From: Pseudomonadota bacterium
GTDB taxonomy: Bacteria > Pseudomonadota > Alphaproteobacteria > Rickettsiales > Midichloriaceae
Direction of reading: 5' to 3'
Assembly (NCBI GenBank): GCA_018242185.1
Contig: JAFECK010000012.1
Location: 1-41,924 of the forward strand
DNA: 41,924 bases
Of this stretch, positions 9,246 through 18,333 are shown one piece after another. Each line of letters opens with the position of its first letter. The stretch's first letter is position 1. The position numbers and the translations under genes are program-made. The notes under the pieces were generated by a model. That model was not told where the DNA came from, did not search any database, and saw only the letters and a list, made by a program, of their open reading frames with translations.

Positions 9246-12200
9246 TTACTGTTTAGCAACCTCCTGCTGCTGCACATATTCGTCTAGTACATGGCTCCAG
9301 ATTTCCTTCATTTCTTTTGCACCACCCTTGCCATGCGCTTTTCCCACACCATCAACAATGCCAACAGCGAAGCCAATTGCTCCGCAAGAAAGCGCGATCA
9401 TCACAGCGATTAAAAGTGGATTATGCGCAGCCAGGCCATCCAGAAAACGTTGATGATTGCCTGTAAGCAGCTCTTTGATTGCTTCCCAGGCTTCTTGGTA
9501 GCTTTCAGCTTCGAGCGTGAAAAATGCGTCTTTATCGTCTATCGGCAGCGCTCCACCAACTGCTGATATGCCCAGATTTAATGCTCCATATACACTGCCC
9601 ACACCCACGCTTGCTATAGCGGTAAGTAGAGTTGTACCAACTCCTACTAGCGCTCTATCTGCGATTAGACGAGCGTGTTCGCCCTTCTGTAGGTAAGCTT
9701 GGATTGCAAGCTTCTTAGATTGATCAATTGCAGCAGGAGGTTTTACAGCCTGCGCGGTGCCGGTGCTTTGCTGTGGCGGCTTTGCGATCAGCATTTCCTT
9801 TAATAACGCGGCAAAGGCGGATTTATACTTGTCATTATAGCGTACTGCACCACTTGCCTTCGGATTGTATTCCGCCTCAACTACCTCGCGACTCATTATC
9901 CCTGCCAGCACATCACAGAAAGCGGTCAGCCTTTGATTATCATCCAGAGGTTTTTGTTTATCAACCGCTTCCCGCGCTTCTTTCAGCAGCTTGAGGCTGG
10001 TTATATTGCCTATCTTGGCCTGGCCTTTAACTTCGGCATTGAGCTTGGGTTTCAACAGGATTTGATTAGCCTTAGGCGGCACTTGACCTTGAGATGGCAG
10101 CTCTTGTTCGTCATTGGGAGAAGATGCATTGTTTTGGAGGTCTTGCTCTTCCTCTTGCCGTAACTCCTGTAAGGCGTCTTCGAAAATCTCTTCCTCTTCT
10201 AGAGACAGCTCCATCCCAGGGGATGTGCTGCTAGATGGGGCTGCGCTATTACTGTTTTGCTGGAGTGCGATTAATTCTTCAAACGCACTGTCAAGGATCA
10301 TATCAAGATCTGTTTCCTCTGTATTAGCAGCGTCTGTATCACTGCCTTCTGGTGAACTCTCTGCTGGGATTTGCATTGGGTCCTTTGGTGTTTTTTCAGG
10401 GCTTATTTCTCGTACCCTTTGAGCCCAGGCTATCTGAAACCGTTTTCCCTTGAAGTGTATTTCATTGTCAAGCATTGCTTCGGCCTGTGCAGCATCCTTT
10501 TCGTTAAAGGGAGCAGACAAGTTTTCTCGCAGCTCTTTTATTCTGTTAGTTAGCTGTTGCTTATGCCTTTGAGCCATTTCGTACAGCTGTGTAGAAACTT
10601 CATTTGCTTTAGAATTAACTTCTTTTTCCGTATGCAAACTTTTTAACTCTTCTTCAGATTTGACTATTAAATCCAACCGCTCCTTATTAAGCGTATCTAC
10701 TAGAGCATCAATAATTTGTTTCATAGAATCCTCATGGGAATTTACACTCTCTACAGCAATGTTTTCAACAGCTTTGCTGCTGTTTGAAGAAGCTTGTTTA
10801 ACCTTAGCAGCTTTCTGCTCAAAGCAAACGCGCAAATGTTCATTGCCATTAGCCAGTGCCACGTCTAGTGGGGTTTGTCCAGCCTTATTTCTTAACGTCA
10901 GGTCCGCGCCTTTGACCACTAGCATCTCCACCACTGCTGGGCAGCCCCAGAAAGCTGCTAGGTGCAGCGGGGTGTTGCCGTTAGCATCTGCGATATTGAT
11001 ATCAGCTCCGCCAGCCAAAAGCTCTTCCATATAGCTAGTATCTGACCAGCTTTGCAGCAGCGGCATCACCTGCGCACCAATCTGGTCGAATTGCGAGAAA
11101 GTGAGTACTGAGGTGCGCAAAGCTGTTCTTTCTTGGTAGGTACTACCTCCTATCAAATTAAGCCTAACTGGCTTCCACACATGTTCATCAAAACACAACG
11201 CCGCTTGCACACACTGCAATTCTCGATACTTTTCATCAGTTCGACCCATGCTTTCATAAAACTTGGTGAGCGTTGATATTGGCACCGAATGCACTTTTTT
11301 TCTTGCCTGTTCGTAAGCTTCCGGCTGGGCTGTGCCAGCTTTCTCCAGCTGTGCACGTAATTCTCCTCTAATCTGGTGTGACTTACCCCGAGACCCTTGT
11401 TGATGCAAGGCCTCTAATGAAGGTTGGTCTTTTTGACCTGTCAGCTCATTTGCACAAGCACATAAAACTGGGGTAGGGCAAAACTGATCTAGCAATGTTC
11501 CTGGTTTTGGCTGTAAGGTGACGAGGTCAACGCCTTGTTCCTTGTTTGACAGCTTCCAAAATAGCAAAGGCTCAGCAGCGGCGGCAACTGCGCAATGCAA
11601 CAAACTACTTCCCTTTTCTTCAAATTGGGCATTAACAGACCATTTTTTTTGCGCAGCTGCCTGCCTTAACTCGTCTACTACATCGCCTGATCTGGCGGGC
11701 AGCTGCCTATCTGGGAAGGCTATGCGCTGCACTAAGCTAACGTTTTCATTAAGCGGTGGTAGGTTGGCGAGATCCAGTCCCATTTTTTTAGCCAGAAGAT
11801 CTACCATCTGGTCTGGTTTGCCAGGATCGGCGTTATAACCCCACACTCTTGCAATATCTAAAGGGGTGAGGCCATTTGAATTTTTAGCGTTTAGATTAGC
11901 ACCAGATCTGATTAATAGCTCAGCAATCCTGGTATTGCCAGACATCGCTGCTATATGCAGCGGAGTAGCGCCAGCTTTATTAACTTGGTCAACATTGATG
12001 CCTGCTTCCAGTAAAGCCTCGATCACCTTATCTCTGCTGTTAAATGCAGCAAAATGCAGAGCCGTGTTTCCATCATTATCCACAATAGATGGATCAGCGC
12101 CTGCCTCCATCAACAAGTCAAAATTTGTCTCAGCAGTATAAAAAGCCGCTATATGCAATGGAGTCAGCCCAGTATTGCTGCGGGTGTTAATATCTATATT

Positions 12201-15200
12201 ATTTGCTATCAACGCTTTTATCTTACTTTGATCTCCTGCCAGGTTAGATCTCACCGCGATATGCAGCAACGTCTCGCCCTCTTTATTCCGGATATCGCTA
12301 AGGATTGCTTTATTTTTCTGCACCCACGCTATGTCTTCTTGGGTACCCATCATACTATCGGAGAAAGATATAAACTTGCCTTGAACTTCTCCTACTTCTG
12401 CTTCGCTTAGCTGTTCCTTTTCAAGCGTTACGGCGCGTGGCTGTAGCTTATGGGTTATGGATGGCCTTGTCCTTAGAGTAGTAGGCGTGAGAGGCGTTAC
12501 TTGTGCTATAGATAGGGCAGTTGAGGTGGTAGTAGTATGTGCAGAGCTAGATGAGGAAGAGGTCGTCAGAGCCCTTCCTACTGTAACCTCCGTAGGAACT
12601 TTATCAGCTTGTTTCTCTTTAGATTTATCCCGCTCAAAGCAAACGCGCAAATGTTCATTGCCATTAGCTAGTGCCACTTCTAGTGGGGTTTGTCCAGCCT
12701 TATTTCTTAACGTCAGGTCCGCGCCTCTGGCCACTAGCATCTCCACCACTGCTGGGCAGCCCCAGAAAGCTGCTAGGTGCAGCGGGGTGTTGCCGTTAGC
12801 ATCTGCGATATTGATATCAGCTCCGCCAGCCAAAAGCTCTTCCATATAGCTGGTATCTGACCAGCTTTGCAGCAGCGGCATCACCTGCGCACCAATCCGG
12901 TCGAATTGGGCAAAACTTAGCATTTTTGGCATATAAAACATAGGGGAGGCAGAATCTTGACCGAACGTGCTTTGGTCAAAACAAAGTGCCGCCTGTAATT
13001 CTTTAGTACCTTTGCGTGTTTCAGGATCCTTCTTTACCGCCTCCATTACGACATCTATTGCAGCAGATCTCCGTAATTTTTTAGACTCGGCCTCTAATAT
13101 TTCCAGCTCGGTGTGGCTAGCATCCATCAATTGTTTGCGATACACCCTCTCTAATAATAGAGATTTGTCGCGAGCAGCCATCTGGTGCATTGCTTCATAC
13201 GATGACTTGTTGGAGTCATCACCATGTAATTCTTGCATCACTGGAACAGGACAAAATTGCCTATATGAAGTGCCCGGCTCAGGCTGTAGGGTTTCTTCCA
13301 CCTGCAGTGTATTACTGGATAGCTTCCAGAACAGCAGGGGAGTTGCTGCCAGCGTTACAGCTATATGCAATAAAGTGCTTCCTTCTCCCTCAAAGCGCGT
13401 TTTGGCGACCCAGTCATTTTTTTGTGCTTTGCTTTTTACGTTACTGGCAAGATCAATATAGGGAGTTGGTACGCTATCAGGAAAGGCCGTGCGCTGCGCT
13501 AGGCTGACGTTTTCTTTTATAGTTGGCAATTTAGCAAGATCCAGGCCCATCTTTTTTGCCAACAGCTCGACCATTTCATCTTCATCAGTGCTATTGGATT
13601 TGTGGCCCCAGGCTATTGCTATATCTAGAGGGGTCAACCCATTGGCATTTTTTGCATTGAGGTCGGCACCGGAAGAGATCAATAATTCTGCAGCTTGAAT
13701 ATTGCCAGACATAGCTGCTATATGCAGCGGCATAGCGCCTGCCTTATTAGCGGTATTAATGTCAATGCCTGCTTCAATGAACGCTTTTATAGACTCAGCA
13801 TAGCCATTAAAGGAAGCAAAGTGCAGCACAGTATTGCCATCATGATCAACAATCGCAGGGTTAGCGCCTGATTGCAGTAGTAGCCTAACCGCGTCCATAG
13901 TTTTTATAAACGCCGCCATGTGTAATGAGGTAAGCCCACGGTTATTCACTGCGTTTACATCAATGCCGTTTTTAATCAAGCTCTCAGCATTGCCCATTAG
14001 TCCGGCGCCGGAAGATCGTATTGCTATATGCAACGGAGTGTTGCCATCCTCATCTCTTATTTCATTTAAAATCGCTTTATTGGGTTCCACTACTTGCTCA
14101 AACCAATGAGTACCTGGCATTGTTTTATTGCTGGATACTTCACCATGTGCTGCACCAGCCAAAATGTCTTTGCCAACTTGCATCACCTCTGGCCGCATTA
14201 TAGTGCGGAACCTCTTATGCTCTGCAGTCCTGGGGGTGAGCTTATGAGCTAGAACGATTTTTGGCTCCTGTTGAGGCGCTTCAGTAGCAGAAGTTAAGGT
14301 GGTAGTAGTTGTAGTGCTAACTGAAGACATAGAGCTGTTAGATGAGGCAGAGGTCAACAAAGGCTCAGGCGCAGTAGTTTCCGTAGCAGCTTGCGCTGTT
14401 TGGTTTAATCCCCGCTCTTGATATTCCTTAGTTTTTTCTAATGCGTCCCTATCTTTCTGCATTTCTATTAGCGTTTGCGCAAATTCTTCGCCTACTTTTG
14501 CGCGTGCTACCTCTATAGCCGACTGTGCTCCAGCTCCTTCAATTGTCACCTTAGCATTTACATTCGCGCCTCCGAATATAAACTTTTTTGCCCTCTTATT
14601 ATCACCTGCTTCTACCGCTTTTATCAAAGCATTATTAAGTATTTCAATAAATTCATCTTTTAGTGTTTTGTTGGAAATAAGATCAATAGGTCTGGCGCCT
14701 GCAACCCGGGCAATTGATGGGTCAGCCCCCTTATCAATTAAAAGCTGCACCACATTAGCTTTCTTGCCTACTCCCGAATTTGTCTGTATTCCCATTTTTT
14801 CTGTTATCATAGCGGTATGCAGAGGAGTATTCCCAACTTCATCAGTTTTGTTTATCTCGATGCCTGGTGCTTTAAGAAGGGCGTTTACAAGCTTATAGCA
14901 GGAAGTGTGGCTTGTTGTATAAAAAATAGCTTCATGTAGCGGAGTATTGCCACGCTCATTGACCTTATTGGCTTGCGCCCCTTTGGCTATGGCCTCTTTT
15001 ACTGCTAGAGGCTCTTGTTTATGGATGGCGTCAAAAAAAGTTATGTTTAATGCTCTTTGCCCTTTTTCAGGCAGGATTGTAGTGCTGCTTGAGGAAGAAG
15101 AAGATCTAAGCGCACTAGTTTCTGCAAGCGTTTTAGCAGCTTTCTGCTCAAAGCAAACGCGCAAATGCTCATTGCCATTAGCTAATGCCACATCTAATGG

Positions 15201-16628
15201 GGTTTGGCCATTGCTATTTTTTAGCTCACGATTAGCGCCTTTGGCTAACAGCAGCTCTACAACTGCTGGGCAGCCGAAGAAAGCTGCGATGTGTAGCGGT
15301 GTGTTGCTATGTTTACCTGGTGCGTTGATATCAGCGCCTTTTGCAAGTAGCTCTTCTATATAAGTGGGGTTATAAAAACTCTGCAGTACCGGCAGAATAT
15401 GTGGCTCCATCTCTTTCACATTCACCCACATCAGTATGCCGGCGAAAAAACTCCTAAATGATTCAAGAGCATATCTAGAAGTGTTATCAAACGGGGGAAA
15501 CATAATGCTATAATCAAAGCACAACAGGCTCTGTATAATTGTGCCCTGTGCCAAATCTTTCTCCTCAATAAGGCTAGTTACCTGGGACATTCTTACATCT
15601 TCAACCATTTTGAAGGTGGTGTTTTTTTCATCATGTGTTGAAACCATTGCAAACTCAGCGCCGTAGATCTTATGAGAGTTGTGATATGCGGAGAACATCT
15701 CATTTGCAATAAGCGCTGGACAGAAGAAGTTAACTGCAGAATCTGTTCGCAAAATTAAGCTGGATCGCTCACCACCTTTTGCCATCTTCCACAATGCCAA
15801 TGGCTCAGATGCAGCTGCTACTGCGCAGCACAACAATTCGTTAACTGAAGCCTTAGCTTCCTTACTTCTTAAGTTTCTCACACCTGTGAACTCCTCCACT
15901 ATCACTGGCGTAAAAGCTCTACGTTGCGCCAATACAGGTTTATCAGGCATAACATACTTGGCAAGCTCAACTCCCATTTTCTTGGCGATCATTTCGGCAG
16001 CCTCTGTGTGCCCCCAAATCATGGCTATATCCAAAGCAGTCATTCCATACGCGTTTTTGATTTTGAAATCCGCACCAAAATTACTTAACACACTAACAGC
16101 ATCGATATGACCGGACATGGCGGCTATGTGCAGCGGCGTAGCGCCCGCCTTGTTCTGCTTATTTAACAACTGTTTATGCTGGGCGATGGTTTCCAAATGT
16201 GGCTTTGCACCACCTGTAAACGGAGCTCGATATCCACCAAACGCAAGAATATGAAGAACTGTGTTGCCATCATTATCCTCTGCCATCACATCTGCGCCAT
16301 TGTTCAGTAGAAATCGGAATGAGTTAACTGGTTCACTTGTACTGAATGAGTCAAATGCGCTTAAATGTAGCGGAGTGTTGCCATTATTGTTGCGCACATT
16401 AACGCTTGCGCCAGCTTTGAGTAATACCTCAGCCTGGTCTTTGTCTGACAGGCGGGACGCATTGTGTAAAGCTGTGTTGCCGTTGGCGTCTACAATTGTA
16501 TCTAGCTCATTTTTATGCAGTTTGGCCAGGTATGCTAAATTATCTTTATCTTCCTTTATTTCTCTGGTTGCCACCGACAATAATAGACTTCTTGTATCTA
16601 CTGGCGCTGACTTGCTATCTTTACTCAT
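9246..16628 (-). CDS. Giant multi-module ankyrin-repeat protein (2460 residues) with C-terminal membrane helices
   Basis: The largest gene here, starting at an ATG with GGAG nine bases upstream. Ankyrin units (NTPLHxAA..G....A..LL..GAD) form clusters at about residues 46-230, 425-500, 525-680, 863-1020, 1260-1335, 1450-1600 and 1865-1940. Between clusters lies a repeated non-ankyrin domain (around 240-400, 1025-1230, 1610-1830) containing the recurring phrases LxQRxAF, LLHxAV..AA.PLLFWKL and FCPxPV. The architecture is therefore three related modules in tandem. Ser/Thr-rich linkers separate the modules. Residues about 2100-2200 are acidic and Gln/Glu-rich. Two hydrophobic segments follow near 2345-2375 and 2405-2430, before a charged tail. 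There is no signal peptide. Ankyrin proteins of intracellular alphaproteobacteria are often secreted into the host; that role is inferred here. Module ends are about 98 percent identical in DNA (10817-11093 and 12632-12908). Confidence 0.9.
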   Translation of the reverse strand: MSKDSKSAPVDTRSLLLSVATREIKEDKDNLAYLAKLHKNELDTIVDANGNTALHNASRLSDKDQAEVLLKAGASVNVRNNNGNTPLHLSAFDSFSTSEPVNSFRFLLNNGADVMAEDNDGNTVLHILAFGGYRAPFTGGAKPHLETIAQHKQLLNKQNKAGATPLHIAAMSGHIDAVSVLSNFGADFKIKNAYGMTALDIAMIWGHTEAAEMIAKKMGVELAKYVMPDKPVLAQRRAFTPVIVEEFTGVRNLRSKEAKASVNELLCCAVAAASEPLALWKMAKGGERSSLILRTDSAVNFFCPALIANEMFSAYHNSHKIYGAEFAMVSTHDEKNTTFKMVEDVRMSQVTSLIEEKDLAQGTIIQSLLCFDYSIMFPPFDNTSRYALESFRSFFAGILMWVNVKEMEPHILPVLQSFYNPTYIEELLAKGADINAPGKHSNTPLHIAAFFGCPAVVELLLAKGANRELKNSNGQTPLDVALANGNEHLRVCFEQKAAKTLAETSALRSSSSSSSTTILPEKGQRALNITFFDAIHKQEPLAVKEAIAKGAQANKVNERGNTPLHEAIFYTTSHTSCYKLVNALLKAPGIEINKTDEVGNTPLHTAMITEKMGIQTNSGVGKKANVVQLLIDKGADPSIARVAGARPIDLISNKTLKDEFIEILNNALIKAVEAGDNKRAKKFIFGGANVNAKVTIEGAGAQSAIEVARAKVGEEFAQTLIEMQKDRDALEKTKEYQERGLNQTAQAATETTAPEPLLTSASSNSSMSSVSTTTTTTLTSATEAPQQEPKIVLAHKLTPRTAEHKRFRTIMRPEVMQVGKDILAGAAHGEVSSNKTMPGTHWFEQVVEPNKAILNEIRDEDGNTPLHIAIRSSGAGLMGNAESLIKNGIDVNAVNNRGLTSLHMAAFIKTMDAVRLLLQSGANPAIVDHDGNTVLHFASFNGYAESIKAFIEAGIDINTANKAGAMPLHIAAMSGNIQAAELLISSGADLNAKNANGLTPLDIAIAWGHKSNSTDEDEMVELLAKKMGLDLAKLPTIKENVSLAQRTAFPDSVPTPYIDLASNVKSKAQKNDWVAKTRFEGEGSTLLHIAVTLAATPLLFWKLSSNTLQVEETLQPEPGTSYRQFCPVPVMQELHGDDSNKSSYEAMHQMAARDKSLLLERVYRKQLMDASHTELEILEAESKKLRRSAAIDVVMEAVKKDPETRKGTKELQAALCFDQSTFGQDSASPMFYMPKMLSFAQFDRIGAQVMPLLQSWSDTSYMEELLAGGADINIADANGNTPLHLAAFWGCPAVVEMLVARGADLTLRNKAGQTPLEVALANGNEHLRVCFERDKSKEKQADKVPTEVTVGRALTTSSSSSSAHTTTTSTALSIAQVTPLTPTTLRTRPSITHKLQPRAVTLEKEQLSEAEVGEVQGKFISFSDSMMGTQEDIAWVQKNKAILSDIRNKEGETLLHIAVRSNLAGDQSKIKALIANNIDINTRSNTGLTPLHIAAFYTAETNFDLLMEAGADPSIVDNDGNTALHFAAFNSRDKVIEALLEAGINVDQVNKAGATPLHIAAMSGNTRIAELLIRSGANLNAKNSNGLTPLDIARVWGYNADPGKPDQMVDLLAKKMGLDLANLPPLNENVSLVQRIAFPDRQLPARSGDVVDELRQAAAQKKWSVNAQFEEKGSSLLHCAVAAAAEPLLFWKLSNKEQGVDLVTLQPKPGTLLDQFCPTPVLCACANELTGQKDQPSLEALHQQGSRGKSHQIRGELRAQLEKAGTAQPEAYEQARKKVHSVPISTLTKFYESMGRTDEKYRELQCVQAALCFDEHVWKPVRLNLIGGSTYQERTALRTSVLTFSQFDQIGAQVMPLLQSWSDTSYMEELLAGGADINIADANGNTPLHLAAFWGCPAVVEMLVVKGADLTLRNKAGQTPLDVALANGNEHLRVCFEQKAAKVKQASSNSSKAVENIAVESVNSHEDSMKQIIDALVDTLNKERLDLIVKSEEELKSLHTEKEVNSKANEVSTQLYEMAQRHKQQLTNRIKELRENLSAPFNEKDAAQAEAMLDNEIHFKGKRFQIAWAQRVREISPEKTPKDPMQIPAESSPEGSDTDAANTEETDLDMILDSAFEELIALQQNSNSAAPSSSTSPGMELSLEEEEIFEDALQELRQEEEQDLQNNASSPNDEQELPSQGQVPPKANQILLKPKLNAEVKGQAKIGNITSLKLLKEAREAVDKQKPLDDNQRLTAFCDVLAGIMSREVVEAEYNPKASGAVRYNDKYKSAFAALLKEMLIAKPPQQSTGTAQAVKPPAAIDQSKKLAIQAYLQKGEHARLIADRALVGVGTTLLTAIASVGVGSVYGALNLGISAVGGALPIDDKDAFFTLEAESYQEAWEAIKELLTGNHQRFLDGLAAHNPLLIAVMIALSCGAIGFAVGIVDGVGKAHGKGGAKEMKEIWSHVLDEYVQQQEVAKQ
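10817..11093 (-). repeat. Internal 277-base direct repeat of the ankyrin gene (copy A)
   Basis: By direct comparison this segment matches 12632-12908 base for base without gaps, with six differences. It encodes the ankyrin pair beginning at the LLQSWSDTSYMEELLAGGAD block and ending at LANGNEHLRVCFEQ. A third, more diverged copy lies at about 15140-15420. Confidence 0.9.
12632..12908 (-). repeat. Internal 277-base direct repeat of the ankyrin gene (copy B)
   Basis: Partner of 10817-11093 at a constant offset of 1815 bases (605 codons), with six differences in 277 bases. The flanking module sequence is much more diverged, so this patch has been homogenised recently or duplicated separately. 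Confidence 0.9.
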
Positions 16629-16836
16629 ATTATAACGCTCCGAAATACTCTTCTATTATCAGATAAGGATGTTGCTACTTTATTACTATTCAGCAGCTGC
16701 ATTATACTGCAAATAATCCGCAAATACCAAGGATTTTTGCTAAACCTCTTGCCGGGGTGCTGATTCATAGTAATCTAATTCAGATGCTTTGTTCATTATA
16801 TCATATTCCTTCTCTTTTGAGAAATTTACTTATATC

Positions 16837-16865
16837 TTGTCAATTTTAAGTTTATATGATATGCT
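16837..16865 (+). promoter_or_regulatory. Candidate sigma-70-type promoter for aroK
   Basis: TTGTCA and TATGCT are separated by exactly 17 bases in the 287-base divergent region between the ankyrin gene and aroK, 50 bases before the aroK start. It matches the consensus well, but no experimental support can be seen. Otherwise the divergent region 16629-16915 holds nothing I can identify. Confidence 0.4.
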
Positions 16866-16915
16866 TACCCTTTGGATTTTTACTGTGATTCTAGGCAACT
16901 CGTGTTGGATAAATT

Positions 16916-17455
16916 ATGAAAAACAACAAGAAGCATAATGTGATTAAGCCTATAGTACTTATCGGCATGATGGGCAGCGGTAAGAGCACTGTGGGTAAAC
17001 GTCTAGCGCGCAAACTGCGACTGCAGTTTTATGATAGCGATAAGGTTATGGAAAGCCGTGAAGGTCTCAGTATTGTTGATATAGTAGAGTTTAAAGGCTG
17101 GGATTATATCCAACGCAAAGAAAGAGAAGTGATTGAAGAAATTCTAGGATATGGGCCTGTAGTGCTATCTACCGGGGGCAACAGCTTTATCGCTCAGGAG
17201 ATCCGACAGCTGATATTGCAAAAGGGAATCGCGATCTGGTTACAAGCTGATTTTGACACCCTATATAAACGCATCACCCGTCGTAATACCCGGCCGGAGT
17301 TTAACGTAGGCAATCAGCACGAAACTTTGACTAATATGCTTAAAGAAAGAGAAGCCATATACACAGAAGCCCATATTTCTGTGGCTAGTGGTAACGAGGA
17401 TGTAGCCTGTCTAGTAGACAAAATAATTACGCAGCTGATGCCTCATATGGGTTAA
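16916..17455 (+). CDS. aroK: Shikimate kinase
   Basis: A 179-residue P-loop kinase that phosphorylates shikimate to shikimate 3-phosphate in the chorismate pathway, in the cytoplasm. It has GMMGSGKST (Walker A, 17-25), the DSD shikimate/Mg2+ motif at 40-42, the FKGWDYIQRKE substrate-binding stretch and the lid arginines in RRNTRPEF. The usual TGGG shikimate-binding loop reads TGGN at 86-89, so the third glycine is Asn. The loop contacts are largely main-chain, so activity is probably kept, but the change is unusual. aroB, which often follows aroK, is not adjacent; the next gene is on the other strand. It is the only plus-strand gene in the first 25 kb. Confidence 0.93.
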   Translation: MKNNKKHNVIKPIVLIGMMGSGKSTVGKRLARKLRLQFYDSDKVMESREGLSIVDIVEFKGWDYIQRKEREVIEEILGYGPVVLSTGGNSFIAQEIRQLILQKGIAIWLQADFDTLYKRITRRNTRPEFNVGNQHETLTNMLKEREAIYTEAHISVASGNEDVACLVDKIITQLMPHMG

Positions 17456-17477
17456 ATAGGCTATTTAGCTGGATATC

Positions 17478-17497
17478 AGGTGGCGTCGACACCACCT
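17478..17497. repeat. SalI-centred palindrome, copy 1, at the prepilin stop codon
   Basis: AGGTGG-CGTCGACA-CCACCT is an almost perfect 20-base palindrome between the convergent aroK and prepilin genes. The prepilin TAG (17496-17498) is partly inside it. Related copies lie at 18319-18333 and 36747-36762. Confidence 0.65.
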
Positions 17498-18242
17498 AAG
17501 GTTCGTAATTAGGATGATAAAGCCCTGCAATAATCACCCTTTGTAAACTACCATTGGTAGTAGTATTAGATGGATTATAGGTATAGGGCGTAGCTGATGT
17601 GCTATAGCAGCCTGTGCTTGGTGAGGTGTTGGCGATAGTGATATTGCCTCTGCGCGGCAATCCGTCATCTATCTTTGCATCAATTAATGCAACATCCTGG
17701 CACGGGATGCCTTGGCGAGTACTCCCAATTTTGTATAATTCTAGTAACGTATATTTCTGTGTGCTAGTACTATAAGTATTTAGCTCCCAGCCCAATGCTA
17801 CGTTTAGATTAGAAGCAGGCACATTGCCCCCTATAACCGAAGTAGCAGCAGTGCCTGTGCCACTTAGCGTGTTATTACCTATGCTGGCAAGCTTGAGGTG
17901 TTGCCAAGCGCGCCATGATTCGTTGTTCAGTAGATTAGTGGTGTTAAAATCTATATACCCATCACCATTTCCATTGCAATTAGCAATAGTAGGAGCACAT
18001 TGGGTTCCCCATATCGTTGAGGCATTTGGCATATCACCAGGGTAGGCACTGTATTGATTGCGGAACAAAAGTATTTGCTGAGTATAGTTTTCTACATCCA
18101 AGATGGTTCGGCGGATCCTAGCATTCTGCGCCACACTACTCCCATATACCAACCCTATTATAAGCAGCCCCGCAATCAGTACTACTATAGACATTTCTAC
18201 AAGGGTGAATCCCTTGGTATAGCGCTTATTGTATAATGACAT
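17496..18242 (-). CDS. Type IV / type II prepilin-like protein (copy 2)
   Basis: A 248-residue prepilin: the leader MSLYNKRYTKG is followed by FTLVEMSIVVLIAGLL, giving cleavage after Gly11 and the conserved Glu at +5. The mature part shares YPGDMPNA, WGTQC, CNGNGDGYI, RAWQHLKLA and IDAKIDDGLPRRG with the prepilin at 8477-9199, so the two are paralogues in one pilus system. Ser/Thr/Asn-rich stretches fill the rest and a C-terminal Tyr/His/Pro segment ends the protein. It lies between aroK and rnhB, bracketed by two copies of a SalI-centred palindrome. No secretin, ATPase or prepilin peptidase gene is in the window. The exact role (pilus, competence pseudopilus or type II secretion) cannot be decided. 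Confidence 0.85.
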   Translation of the reverse strand: MSLYNKRYTKGFTLVEMSIVVLIAGLLIIGLVYGSSVAQNARIRRTILDVENYTQQILLFRNQYSAYPGDMPNASTIWGTQCAPTIANCNGNGDGYIDFNTTNLLNNESWRAWQHLKLASIGNNTLSGTGTAATSVIGGNVPASNLNVALGWELNTYSTSTQKYTLLELYKIGSTRQGIPCQDVALIDAKIDDGLPRRGNITIANTSPSTGCYSTSATPYTYNPSNTTTNGSLQRVIIAGLYHPNYEP

Positions 18243-18318
18243 ATAACCTTTATATATGAACCTATACTGATCATGATAGCGTCTGTGTGGTTATGGTCAA
18301 ACAAACTTATTGAACTAC

Positions 18319-18333
18319 GTGTCGACACCACCT
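18319..18333. repeat. SalI-centred palindrome, copy 2, at the rnhB stop codon
   Basis: GTGTCGACACCACCT is the core and right arm of the same repeat as at 17478; the left arm is eroded. The rnhB TAG (18332-18334) overlaps its last two bases, just as the prepilin stop does in copy 1. Confidence 0.55.

Noticed and set aside
9728-16110. Many plus-strand ORFs of 60-160 codons across the ankyrin gene
   Set aside because: They repeat wherever the ankyrin modules repeat and encode no known motifs; they are shadows of the 2460-residue gene.
17446-17470. AAATAG/CTATTT as an aroK terminator
   Set aside because: The loop would be a single base and no T-run follows, so it cannot form a normal terminator.
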